From Takakia lepidozioides (lineage: Eukaryota; Streptophyta; Takakiopsida; Takakiales; Takakiaceae), in assembly GCA_030704615.1 (NCBI GenBank), contig CM060732.1:6202001-6266000 (forward strand): a stretch of DNA of 64,000 bases, given 5' to 3'. Shown here in pieces: positions 53,529 to 63,270 of this stretch; position 1 is the first letter of the stretch, and each line of letters begins with the position of its first letter. Below the pieces are notes generated by a model. The model worked only from the letters and a program-made list of their open reading frames with translations, did not search any database and was not told the DNA's origin. The translations under genes were made by a program, and so were the position numbers.

Positions 53529-54232
53529 TAGTTTCCAATTTCACTGGTGTCACAACTGCCTTCAAGTCAACATCAAAATTAAGTCCACCTATGCGCAAAT
53601 CGCAGAATGTCTCATGACACCATCTGCCGCCGCTGGTTTGGCATGATATGATTGTAGTTCACAACCTTAATGAACGCTTTCAGCCTTGACCTCTTTGCGA
53701 TCTTCTTCTGTGACTGCTTCTTCATAATTTATGAAAGGGAAAAGCAGCTATACATCAAATTCTTGCAAGTACAGGGGGGTACTGAGGCCTCATTGGGAGA
53801 AAGAGTGCCATAAACACAGACACATCCTTAAATGTAAAAATTGGAGAAGCGAACGTCTGGTGGCAATAACTGCCTAAACCAGAATTATACTCCATTCCAG
53901 CGCACATGTAAATGGTCGGATGATAACTCGGAATCCCAGTTGGAGATAATGAGACGAATACATGACTATCTTGCGAGTTTCAACTTTCTTGGAGGTAGTT
54001 TCCAGTTTCTCTGGTGTCACAACTACCTTCAAGCTGGGTTTAGAGGAATTAAGTCCCACTCGCAGATGCAGAATGTCTCCCTCATCTGCGTGGGCGAAAT
54101 GGGGTTTGGCATGATATGATTGTAGTTCACAACCAAAGGGCATATTCTTCAGCCTTGACGTCTTTGCGATCTTCTTCTGTGACGCCTTCTGCATAACTTG
54201 TGAAATGGAAAAGCAGCTACACATCAAATTAT
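53529..54232. repeat. Direct duplication inside the CACTA element
   Basis: 53,529-53,763 and 53,998-54,232 are about 80% alike by eye, with shared blocks GGTTTGGCATGATATGATTG, TCTTTGCGATCTTCTTCTGTG and AAAAGCAGCTA-ACATCAAATT. The second copy is open on the minus strand (RLKNMPFGCELQSYHAKPHF). Possibly a duplicated exon of a captured gene. Confidence 0.6.
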
Positions 54233-54993
54233 TGCGATGCCACTCAATGGCACTATGAACGTTTCGAGCATGCTGTCAGAAAAGTAGACGGGCAAAAAAC
54301 CCAATTCAGCAGCCTCACCTTGCGTGGATACTTGGGAATTGATGCTAGAAGGGCATGCCCGTATGCGCGCTCCATCGTGCCTCCATCCAGCACATTCTGT
54401 AAATGATGAATGATCAAGACCCCGATGTCACACCGTTATGAGAAGCCACTACGCGCGCTCACAGTATACGAAGGTCTTGCCGTGTCAGGATTTCCATTCC
54501 CACGTCCCGCCATGTCCGACGCAGCACTTGCATCCTTGTCTCTGCCACGTGGAGGCAGCACGTATTAAAATATCTATTCCCCCAAGGCCACATTTTGTTT
54601 ACCTCTTTTTGTGAAAGCCACGTCAGCAAATGTGCTGCCGAGTCATGGGTGCAATGAATGCGCAGTGGTTCATGGAGTCGTTGAGTCGACTACATATTCA
54701 CTTTAATGAATAAATATATTTATTCCATTAATCGAATTAGGAAAGAAAATTTGTAGTCGCATGTGCAGTAATTACAACCACTTGTAATTTTGGCTTTTTC
54801 AAATTTTATGTATTTACGCAATTCGTAAAATAGCCCGGAATTCTGCTACGACTCCGGAGTCGTTGACCTCCACTTCTGTCCGCCGTCTGAAATGCCCCCG
54901 TGGGCCCACATTGTCTGTTTGACTCTCCAGTAGTCCCGTTTACTACAAGTGGTTTCCCGGAGTGGTTCGCGGACATGCAGTCGAATCGGAAAA
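54233..54993. other. CACTA right subterminal region
   Basis: AT-rich stretch (54.70-54.84 kb, TTAATGAATAAATATATTTATTCC) and GC-rich segments before the right terminal repeat. No gene. Confidence 0.4.
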
Positions 54994-55012
54994 GACACGA
55001 ATGCTTCTAGTG

Positions 55013-55309
55013 CTTCTGTCTCGCCTGTTCTTTTGCCCTCTCTTTTGCCCTCTCACGGGCTTTCTGTTTCTTACTAGGGCTAGCAGCAAGGGAGCCCGGA
55101 TGGACGACCACCTTTGATTGAGGTGAACTGACACCCTCGCGCGCACTGCTCACTCCCCCCTCCGCAGCCCGTGACGGCTCTCTCGCCGGGGATTGCATGT
55201 GCTTAGCTTTCTTCTTCTTCTTTGCGTGGGCGGGCCCTACTGCATGTGCATCAACAACCTCCATTGCCGGATCTGCTGTCCTCACGTCCTCACGCCCTTC
55301 ACCTGCCAT
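55013..55309 (-). CDS. ParB-methyltransferase gene, exon 1 (5' part)
   Basis: Starts MAGEGREDVRTADPAMEV, has a basic KKKKKAKHMQ patch (possible nuclear signal) and a charged helix KKQKARERAKERAKEQARQK that ends at the CACTA terminus. After removing the element and one CTT, the next codons at 40,370 continue in the same frame with ASQEEREK. Start chosen at the first Met in the frame. Confidence 0.65.
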
Positions 55310-56395
55310 GCCGCCTGCACCAACCTCCCCAATGCCTATTCTGTCGTACTCTCGCTGCAGGTCCTCCCGTCACCAACAAAGGTTTAAGTTTGCCCTCTCG
55401 CCCCAAGTTGGGCGATTCAAACATGCGATGAGTTGGAGCTGTCGATGATACCACCAGCGTGCCGGGCTCGTTGTCACTCTGTCATTCCCAAAAATCGTGA
55501 GAACCAACATCGGTGCCAAAACCAGCATCGCAACGAGCAGCGCAACCACCATAGCAACAATCGTGAAACAACAATGAAAACAAAACAAGTTTAGGAAGTA
55601 TTGAGTGCCATGGAAAACAATGAAAACAAATCCAACCAATGCCTAAGAATGACATGCACAAGCAGCCTTCTCCAGAGCTGCCGGCTTTGCACACGCATTG
55701 CAAACTATCTAAGGTTCATTCAACCGGTAATATGAAACACGATGAACAAATGATCAGGAATTCCATAAGACGAGAAAACAGGGTGAAATGTTTTGAAGGC
55801 ACTTCATCTTCTCAACTCAACATGGATTTCCTTAATTTTTAACCACTCAGACCTTGATCATTCTTCGCAACAGCTGCTGCTTTTGCGATGCAGCCATACG
55901 CTTCCAGCGATGCCAGGATGAAGATGCAAAAACAAAGCGAACCAACAAAGCGAAAGCGAACAAAACGAAAGCAGAAGTGGCTTGCCTGAGAGTACTCGGC
56001 TTCAGTTGGCGCGGGTTGTGAGCAAGACACTGGAATCTCCTGTTGGAGCTTAAGTTTGGCCATGCGAGATTGGCCGTCGTCCGTAGTACAAAGCTTTCAA
56101 CTTCCGCCGCGGTCTGGATGTGAAGTCTCTCTCAGGAGAGCCACGCCCTTCAGGCGGCATAAGTCCCAGCCAAAATGGAAAAAGATCTCAGTTTTTTGGG
56201 GTACATGCCTCGAATAGAAGTTAATCCAAGATTAGCATCAGATTTAGGGTACGTATTGAGGAAGCCATGTGTCGCCAGCCCGAATAAAAAACGGACGGCG
56301 GTGGACATTTAATGCCCAACTACGCAATTAAATGTCGGATGAAGCCCTCCCTGTCGGATGAAATATGACGCAACTCGGCCTAGAATTTCCAACGT
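55310..56395. other. Divergent intergenic region of the MULE, left part
   Basis: Upstream flank of the ParB-methyltransferase gene. No repeat or gene is supported; short basic frames (for example QKQSEPTKRKRTKRK) have no homologue I recognise. Confidence 0.4.
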
Positions 56396-57015
56396 AGAGG
56401 TAATTCAGAGCGCAGCAGAATAGAATTCCGGCGCCGGATGTCCATCCTGCAGGTAATTCGGAGCGCGGATGGATGGAAATCCGGCGCCGGATTTCCATCC
56501 GCCAGGTACGGCGGCACGCAAAATTTCCATCATGCAGGTAATTCGGAGCGCAGCAGGATGGAAATCCGGCGCCGGATTTCCATCCTGCCAGGTAGGGCGG
56601 CGCGCAAAATTTCCGCCACGCAGGTAATTCGGAGCCGGATGGATGGAAATCCGGCGCCGGATTTCCATCCTGCCAGGTAGGGCGGCGCGCGAAATTTCCG
56701 CCATGCAGGTAATTCGGAGCCGGATGGATGGAAATCCGGCGCCGGATTTCCATCCTGCCAGGTAGGGCGGCGCGCGAAATTTCCGCCACGCAGGTAATTC
56801 GGAGCAGATGGATGGAAATCCGGCGCCGATTTCCATCCGCCAGGTTGGTCGGAGAGCGGATGGATGGAAATTCGGCGCCGAATTTCCATCCTGCAGGTAA
56901 TTCGAAGCCGGATGGATGGAAATCCGGCGCCGAATTTCCATCCATCAGGTAATCGGATCGCTGGCGGATGGAAATTCGGCGCCGAATTTCCATTCGCCAA
57001 GTAAGTCGAAGCGCT
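56396..57015. repeat. Palindromic tandem array B
   Basis: About seven units of ~80-115 bp, each with a perfect palindrome of the type GGATGGAAATCCGGCGCC plus its complement (first one, 30 bp, at 56,471-56,500), linked by GGTAATTCGGAGC spacers. Later units switch to AAATTCGGCGCCGAATTT. Frames across it are repeat artefacts. Confidence 0.92.
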
Positions 57016-57124
57016 GAATTACCTTCCTGCAGGTAGTTCTGAGCGTGGCCGCTTCGTTTTTCGGATAAAAACAAACTAAACTGTTAGTTTTGTGGCTGAA
57101 GTCCACTTTTAGACACGTTTTTCA

Positions 57125-58265
57125 TGGAATCCTTGACTGTTAGAGGGAAATCCGAACGGCCTCGACGGAAATTCGGCGCCGTTTTTCCATCCTGGGAGGT
57201 TTTTATATCGTCCAGTTTTGGGCCTCACCACCCGACCGGACTTCCTTTGAGGGCCTGGATGGAAATTCGGCGGCGAATTTCCATCCGGGGGATGGTCTCT
57301 GTCGGACAGGTGCCGGCCTCTCGCCCGAGGCGACTTCTCCGGGCGTCCCTGTTGGATATTCGGTGCCGAATTTCCGTCCGGGGTTGAAATGTGACGGCCA
57401 GGTGCCGCCTCTCCCCCTCCCCGACTGCATCCGAACCGGCCCGCACGGAAATTCGGCGCCGTTTTTCCATCCTGGGAGGTTTTTATATCGTCCAGTTTTG
57501 GGCCTCACCACCGACCGGACTTCCTTTGAGGGGCCCGGATGGAAATTCGCGCGAATTTCCATCCGGGGGATGGTCTCTGTCGGACAGGTGCCGGCCTCTC
57601 CGCCCGAGGCGACTTCATCCGGGCGTCCCCTGTTGGATATTCGGTGCCGAATTTCCGTCCGGGGGTTGAAATGTGACGGCCAGGTGCCGGCCTCTCCCCC
57701 CTCCCCGACTGCATCCGAACGGCCCCGATGGAAATTCGGCGCCGTTTTCCCATCTGGGGAGGTTTTTATGTCGGCCAGTTTTCGGCCTGCCCCCCGACAC
57801 GACTTCCTTTGGGGGCCCGGATGGAAATTCGGCGCCGAATCTCCATCCAGGGAATGCTCTCTGTCGAACACGCGCCGGCCTCTACGCCGAGGCGACTTCA
57901 TCCGGGCTTCCCTGTTGGATATTCGGTGCCGAATTTCCGTCCGGGGGTTGTAATGTGAGGGCCAGGTGGCGGCCTTTCCCCCGAGCCGACTGCATCCGAA
58001 CGGCCTCGGATGGAAATTCGGCGCCGTTTTTCCATCCGGGGAGGTTTTTATGTCGGCCAGTTTTCGGCCTGACCCCCGACACGACTTCCTTTGGGGGGAT
58101 CCGAATGGAAATTCGGCGCTGATTCCATCCGGGGGTTGTTCTCTGTCGGACAGGTTCCGGCCTCTCTGCCCGAGGCGACTTCATACGTGCGGCCCTTGCT
58201 GGATATTCGGTGCCGAATTTTCATCCGGGGGTAGTAATGTGACGGCACGGTGCCGGCTTCTCCCT
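57125..58265. repeat. Tandem array C (~285-bp units)
   Basis: Four copies starting near 57,160, 57,445, 57,720 and 58,005. Each holds GGAAATTCGGCGCCGTTTTTCC, GGTTTTTAT-TCG-CCAGTTTT, a palindromic GGAAATTCGGCGCCGAATTT variant, GGTCTCTGTCGGACAGGTGCC and TTGGATATTCGGTGCCGAAT. It lies in the intergenic region just upstream of the transposase gene. Confidence 0.9.
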
Positions 58266-58526
58266 TCAGCCGACATCATCCGGACGGCCCCCCACTTTCT
58301 GACTGCATACCGTTGGCAGTTATTGCGCAAAGACCAGGGGCCGCATTCCTGAGACAAGGTTCATTAACACTCTGACTGTGGATTTTTGAGATAGTTGGCT
58401 CCCTGGATTTGGATCAGGCTTCGTCGCTCGGACAAATCGGCACCGCATTCCTTCCCATCGCTGCATCCCCCTTCTACCAGGGAGCTTGCCCGCACGCCAT
58501 CCTGGAGTCTTGTGTGCACATCTCCC

Positions 58527-59072
58527 ATGGCGGAAAACCCGAGCGCTACAGTGTACTGCCCTCCTCACGAGCATAGAGCTTCATTTCCGTGCAGAGGGGA
58601 CATCTGCCGGGTGATGGAGAAATATCTGTGCGTTCGATACCACCTGAAACCGGGGTCGGTTTTTTTGGAGGAGGAAAGGAAGGACTCAAACGGCGTTGTT
58701 GTCGAGAGTATTGTTGTGCTCCACGATGATTTCGGCGATGGCAGGGAATGGCGAGTTCCACCATCGGACAGCGTCATATACAGGGCTGTTGGGGACTTCA
58801 TTTGCCCGCCAAATGCACCTTCTATCCTGGCGCCTTCCACGAAACAATCCGCGAATCAGAGAGTGGCTACCTCAAAGAGAGAAGTCCGCAACGAAGTAAA
58901 TCCAGAGCCGAACCCATCCATGAAGACGAGCGAGAACCGGGTTGTTCACAACCTGTCCGACTCAGACGAGGTCCGAGTCGTCCTGGAGATCAGGCAAGTC
59001 CTCAATGGACGTCAGTGGACGAGGGAGTCATATTCCCAGCACGAGCACCGCAGTTCGATCTATTCTTGAAAT
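58527..59072 (+). CDS. MULE transposase, N-terminal segment
   Basis: Starts MAENPSATVYCPPHEHRASF. It has a beta-rich region (VRYHLKPGSVFLEEERKDSN, VVLHDDFGDGREWRVPPSDS) and a linker (SKREVRNEVNPEPNPSM). It continues after a shift at about 59,020 in the next segment. No known domain was recognised here. Confidence 0.6.
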
Positions 59073-59640
59073 TCTGCGAGGGCTTCACATGGAGGGACAC
59101 CGCTCGGAGCTGGCCGGGCTGGACTACAGCAAGTTCGCAATTAAATCGGTTACATGCCTTCCCGCAGACGTCGACGGTAATATCTTCTTTGAGTTCCCTC
59201 CTCGGACGGACTACTCGAGGGCGTCCGGAATGTTGACAGATATGGATAGAAAACATGATGGTCATCCTTGGTGCGTCACCAAAACCACCAGCATGAAGAT
59301 GCTCGATGGTGTGCGGGTGCGCTACGTTGTTTGTGCGGGCGCGTTGCGGTGTTTCTCCCCAACTTGCTTCCATTTTAAATCCAGAGGTCACAGGAACGAG
59401 ACCGATTGGGGCACAGCTCATCAACCATTTCGAGCTCAGGAGAAGGTTCCAAACTCCACATTTAAGTGTGCGCATTGCAAAGAACCACCACACTGCATGT
59501 CTGTTTGTAATGCCAAGCAGTTCTATGTGTTGCACCGTTTCCTGACCTCACCCGAGCTTGCATACACGTTGGTTCCCATTGTCACAAATTGGCGAGGGGG
59601 AACTCGCGGGAGGCTGCCCACGAGGCAGAGCAGCTCGTTC
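59010..59640 (+). CDS. MULE transposase, GCM/WRKY-type zinc-finger segment
   Basis: It reads RSILEILRGLHMEGHRSELA, then VVCAGALRCFSPTCFHFKSRG, FKCAHCKEPPHCMSVCN and, across a shift near 59,580, a His-x-His end. The spacing of Cys pairs and terminal His is that of the WRKY-GCM1/FLYWCH fingers placed before the core in many MULE transposases; these bind DNA. Confidence 0.7.
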
Positions 59641-60600
59641 AGGAGGAGGTTAAGTTGAGACCGGGTGCCAAACCCAAACAGATACAGCTCCAAGCCGCCC
59701 ATAAGATGGCATTGGCCAGAATTATGTCGGAAGACGGCTCCGATAGAGTTCCTCTCGATGAGAAGGAAATGGAGGCATTGCTGGAGTCGGTGTCCCACGT
59801 ATGTTCACCGAATGTCCGAAACCACATTGTCTCATGCAAACAGAAAATTGGGCGTGGCTCGGATATGCACTCCATTCTAGAGGTGAAGCGACGATGTGGA
59901 TATGACTACATTCATGGAAGTAGGTTTCCAGGACAAGGGACTGAGGCAGATCGTTGTTTCGTATTCAAAATGTCCACGTGTGGACCTGGCAGCGGCGTCG
60001 AACTGGTCGACAGGATGACGAGTGGGGACTTGTCAAACAGTTGGGTCATGTTCGACCATATCAAGCGAATTACAAATCACCAGTGGGTGACAATGGGTGC
60101 ACATGTCTACGACACCCACTGCAGGATGCTAATGACAATTGCTATTTGTGAGATGAAAGGAGAGGACACACAATCGGAGATGCTTCTTTGGCAGGGAATA
60201 AACGAACAGATGGCCAAGGCGGGATTGCCCCCTCCCAATTTCCGTGGTTTCATGGCGGACAACGCACAAGCAAATTGGGCTGCCATCCGAAGGGTGTACG
60301 GGCAAGACCCCAATGTTCCCATGGAAGGCAAGGAGAGATCTTGTGGGTTCCATTTTCTGCAGAGCCTTTCGCAGTACACAACCAGGCTCGTGGCGCCAGA
60401 TTTCAGAGAGGAGCACCGTTCCATGTGTCTTGCGTGGAAGCGCGCTCCCACCTTGGATGATGCAGAGACACAGTTTGCATGTATACGGGCTTGGTGGACA
60501 TCGTCAGGTGCTGTAAGGAAATCAGACGAGGGAGCAATGGTCAGTTGGCTAGCATGGTGGCATTATCGTTTCCTCCAGTTCGGCGACTATATGCGGGAGG
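59575..60600 (+). CDS. MULE transposase, catalytic core
   Basis: After ARGNSREAAHEAEQLVQEEV comes a helical region, then GAHVYDTHCRMLMTIAICEM, FRGFMADNAQANWAAIRRVY and SCGFHFLQSLSQYTTR. These fit the MULE pattern of the second Asp in a DxxxA context and the C/xH block before the last Glu. The first Asp is probably in VYD or slightly upstream. The exon ends MREVS at donor GTGAGT (60,601). Confidence 0.78.
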
Positions 60601-60685
60601 TGAGTTGCACGAATTCGCGTCCCGTTGAATATTATTCTTGGCATTATTTGTAACTTGCTTGTAACCTCAACATGTGCTTGTGCAG

Positions 60686-61729
60686 GAAATGTGTCTCGAC
60701 TCCGACACCGACATGCCCACGACAAACATGGCCGAATCAGTGCATTCTTCCTGGCGTGCCTCCTCTGCGGCGCATCTGGTGGACATCCTCACTGCCACAA
60801 CGGAGGACATTGTGAGGTCAATTATGCAGCAATGCAGGTACAACGAGTTCTTGAAAGGGAAACAGTGGGGCTTGGGGCCGGACAGGCAGGAAATGCTGAT
60901 GCGGACTGCCTCCAGATCGAAGAATCCTCGGAAGTGGGCGGCGGCCTTGCGAGAGGGCCTTCGGGACACGCCATTGCTTCGAAGAGGCCAACATTTGGAA
61001 GGAGATGTTCATACCCGTCCAGTGAGACGAAGACTTGACGAGGCACCTGGCGGGGAAGAGGATTCATGGCGAGCTGACAAGAATATTCGCACGCTCCCTC
61101 GTGGTCCCGTGATGTTGCCCGAGGAGGTCTCGTCGAGCACCGCAAGTCCTGCACGTTCAAGATCGCCATCTCCTTTGAGCACAGGGCACGTGCCCGAGGA
61201 ACATAACGAGCCATCTGTAGTAACGCAGTACAACATACCCATTGTGGAGACAAGAGTGTCGGAGTCACAGTGGAGAATTGCAAGGACATTGCCGGCATTT
61301 CGAGGGAAGTGCTGCGCCATTCGGGTGGATACGAGAGCACGCTGTGGTGAGATGATTCGGAGGAACCCACACGGTGCTGTACCTGCACCTTGTTTCAGCG
61401 GCAGATTTTTGACTCCCACATTTGCTCACGCCACAACGCAGACGTTTTGGTTCTGTAGGCACGACATAATGACCTGTGTATTTGGCAAGCCCAAGTACGG
61501 GATTCAGGGAATGCCGGAGCCTCCGGGCGTCTGGCCTGTTGCACCGGGTTGCAGCCTCTCTCAGAATGAGGCGATGCTCTATCTGCAGCAGGATTTTGAA
61601 TGGTGCAACGCACAGACGTCCCGGCCCACGCATTTCCAGTTCCTCAGACCCAGCCATTGCAGACTGCTCGGTCCAGTAGAGACGGATTGGACAATTCTGC
61701 ACATCCCACAATGCGATTCGGAAGAGTGA
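60686..61729 (+). CDS. MULE transposase, post-core exon
   Basis: After an 85-bp GT-AG intron (60,601-60,685, acceptor TGTGCAG) the frame reads MCLDSDTDMPTTNMAESVHS, where NMAESVH matches the NxxEsxN end of MULE cores. Then come a helical SIMQQCRYNEFLKG, a linker, and a Cys/His-rich region (CCAIRVDTRARCGEMIRR, FWFCRHDIMTCVFG). It shifts into the next frame near 61,720. Confidence 0.7.
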   Translation, partial: EMCLDSDTDMPTTNMAESVHSSWRASSAAHLVDILTATTEDIVRSIMQQCRYNEFLKGKQWGLGPDRQEMLMRTASRSKNPRKWAAALREGLRDTPLLRRGQHLEGDVHTRPVRRRLDEAPGGEEDSWRADKNIRTLPRGPVMLPEEVSSSTASPARSRSPSPLSTGHVPEEHNEPSVVTQYNIPIVETRVSESQWRIARTLPAFRGKCCAIRVDTRARCGEMIRRNPHGAVPAPCFSGRFLTPTFAHATTQTFWFCRHDIMTCVFGKPKYGIQGMPEPPGVWPVAPGCSLSQNEAMLYLQQDFEWCNAQTSRPTHFQFLRPSHCRLLGPVETDWTILHIPQCDSEE

Positions 61730-62103
61730 AGAGACGACACCCTCCCAACAAGTTGAATGAGACTCGGATTGCCAATGCTCTTGGGATGGCTTGCACTATT
61801 CAGAGCTCCGTGGACGTACCTCCACCCGGCCTTGGGCGTGTTTATCGGATGGCAACGGCCGGCTCGGCTGTACGCGACGATGTATACACAATTACGATTG
61901 GAGTGGAGCCGACTTGCAATTGTACGGACTTCTCGTTGATGGAAGCAAAGAAGGGTTCAAAGTATTATCCGTGCAAGCATCTGTATTACATTTACCTGAA
62001 GAGGTTGAGGATGAACGTGACTATTGATGACTTTATTCATGCACCGGCGTTGAGCGTGAACGAGCTGCACAAACTCCTCCTTAGGGATTCCAGAAATCAT
62101 TGA
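61720..62103 (+). CDS. MULE transposase, SWIM zinc finger and C-terminus
   Basis: TITIGVEPTCNCTDFSLMEA and SKYYPCKHLYYIYLKRLRM give the CxC...CxH SWIM finger found at the C-terminus of MULE transposases. The stop is at 62,101-62,103, about 780 bases before the right end of the element. Confidence 0.85.
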   Translation, partial: GRVKRRHPPNKLNETRIANALGMACTIQSSVDVPPPGLGRVYRMATAGSAVRDDVYTITIGVEPTCNCTDFSLMEAKKGSKYYPCKHLYYIYLKRLRMNVTIDDFIHAPALSVNELHKLLLRDSRNH

Positions 62104-62249
62104 TGGGGCAAAGGGAATCCTCCATATGGATATTTTCAATTGCATTTTCATGTATCAGATTTTTTTTTGCAGTGTAATGAAATGCACCCCAAAACTCCTG
62201 GAATGAGGCAATATTCCATTCAAACTGAGATCCAACAGAAGCAGTTGTG

Positions 62250-62665
62250 GGGCCATTTCTGGAAAAATGGCGCCGAATTTCTCTATTTTGGGCCGAAAAC
62301 TGGCTAAGTCCCAACATGCACTGGTACCCTTGTGTCTGGAAAAATGGCGCCGAATTTCCCTATTTTGGGCCAAAAACTGGCTAAGTCCGAACATGCTCGG
62401 GAACGATGTCTGGAAAAATGGCGCCGAATTTCCAGTTACATGGCCCAGAACTGCCCAACATCTGTGCTCCCCGACACCATGTACCGAAATTCGGCGCCAC
62501 ATTTCCAAATTTTGGGCTTACACACCTGTCATGAGGGGACCTATAGCCGCGGAATTCGGCACCATTTTTCGCCAGAGAGACCTATTACCGCGAAATACGT
62601 CGCGATTCTTTCCGGTTACGGACCCTATTACCGTGAAATTCGGCGCCATTTTTGCACATATCGCT
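62250..62665. repeat. Palindromic array D near the MULE right end
   Basis: Three copies of GGAAAAATGGCGCCGAATTT with CTGGCTAAGTCC spacers, then single AAATTCGGCGCCA sites (62,487 and 62,637). Same motifs as array A at 37-38 kb. Confidence 0.88.
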
Positions 62666-62887
62666 GGGAATTGGCATGAGCGGAAGACAAAATATCATGA
62701 GCACAACTCTCAAAACTACAATTTCCCCTTCAAGGTGCCGAATAATATATTTGTTTTTTCTGACACATTCCATTAAATTAATGTTTTTTAATGTTTTTTT
62801 ATTTTCAAAATTTGTACTTCTGCTCATGAAAACCGATTGTCTTGCTACTCCGCTCATGCCGCTCATGCTCATGAAATAGCTAACCTC

Positions 62888-63270
62888 GTGGTTTGGAGTG
62901 ACTTTGGCAAGTTACTGCCAGTGTGGCAGCAGGGAAGTATCCAAAAACATATAATAGAGGTAGAGACAAAAAGGCAAATGCCTGTTGGACTACAGAGAGA
63001 AGCAGATGCATTTCAGATTGTGATAAGTAGGGTTGGGGTGTTTTGGGGAAGAACTCCACACCAGTATGGTTGGGGTGTTTGCTGGTAGAATTGTAGGCTG
63101 TCAGAGGCATGGATAGCTGAAGGAGCAGGGATAGAGTGTGGGTCCAGATTCATCCAAGAGGGCTGGATTTCAAGCTCCACATTACCTATGATTCCCTGTG
63201 GAAGGATAGTTACAAGAAACCTACATGGGTAGATGGTCAACTGGAAGCGGCATGTTGTACTATATGTCAT
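62888..63270. repeat. R repeat, right part, with 9-bp target duplication
   Basis: After GTGGTTTGG (62,888-62,896) the R repeat resumes with AGTGACTTTGGCAAG and ends with CATGGGTAGATGGTCAACTGG, as in the copies at 3.1-4.1 kb. Confidence 0.75.

Larger units (their letters stand above)
40371..55012. mobile_element. 14.6-kb CACTA (En/Spm-like) element
   Basis: The ends are perfect 19-bp inverted repeats: CACTAGAAGCATTCGTGTC at 40,371-40,389 and its complement at 54,994-55,012. CTT is duplicated at 40,368-40,370 and 55,013-55,015, the 3-bp size of CACTA elements. Inside are TNP2 and DUF4218 transposase parts (minus), a TNPA-like/DUF4216 gene (plus), a phosphatase-like gene and a LINE fragment. 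The insertion falls inside exon 1 of the ParB-methyltransferase gene, so it is younger than the MULE. Confidence 0.93.
34371..62887. mobile_element. Giant Mutator-like element (MULE) with transposase and methyltransferase genes
   Basis: Perfect 9-bp target duplication GTGGTTTGG flanks 34,371-62,887, the size typical of Mutator. The ends are inverted: GGGGTTGCTATTTCATGAGC on the left and, reverse-complemented, GAGGTTAGCTATTTCATGAGC on the right. Subterminal ATGAGC/CATGAGCGG repeats follow on both sides. The insertion interrupts an R repeat that resumes on the other side. Inside are a plus-strand MULE transposase (58.5-62.1 kb), a minus-strand ParB-like/methyltransferase gene (55.3-34.6 kb) and palindrome arrays. 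Without the later CACTA insertion the element would be about 13.9 kb. Confidence 0.88.

Noticed and set aside
56328-58250. Long open frames on both strands (up to 248 codons) with repeated Arg/Pro/Trp-rich peptides
   Set aside because: They arise from the palindromic tandem repeats read in several frames; no independent domain is present.
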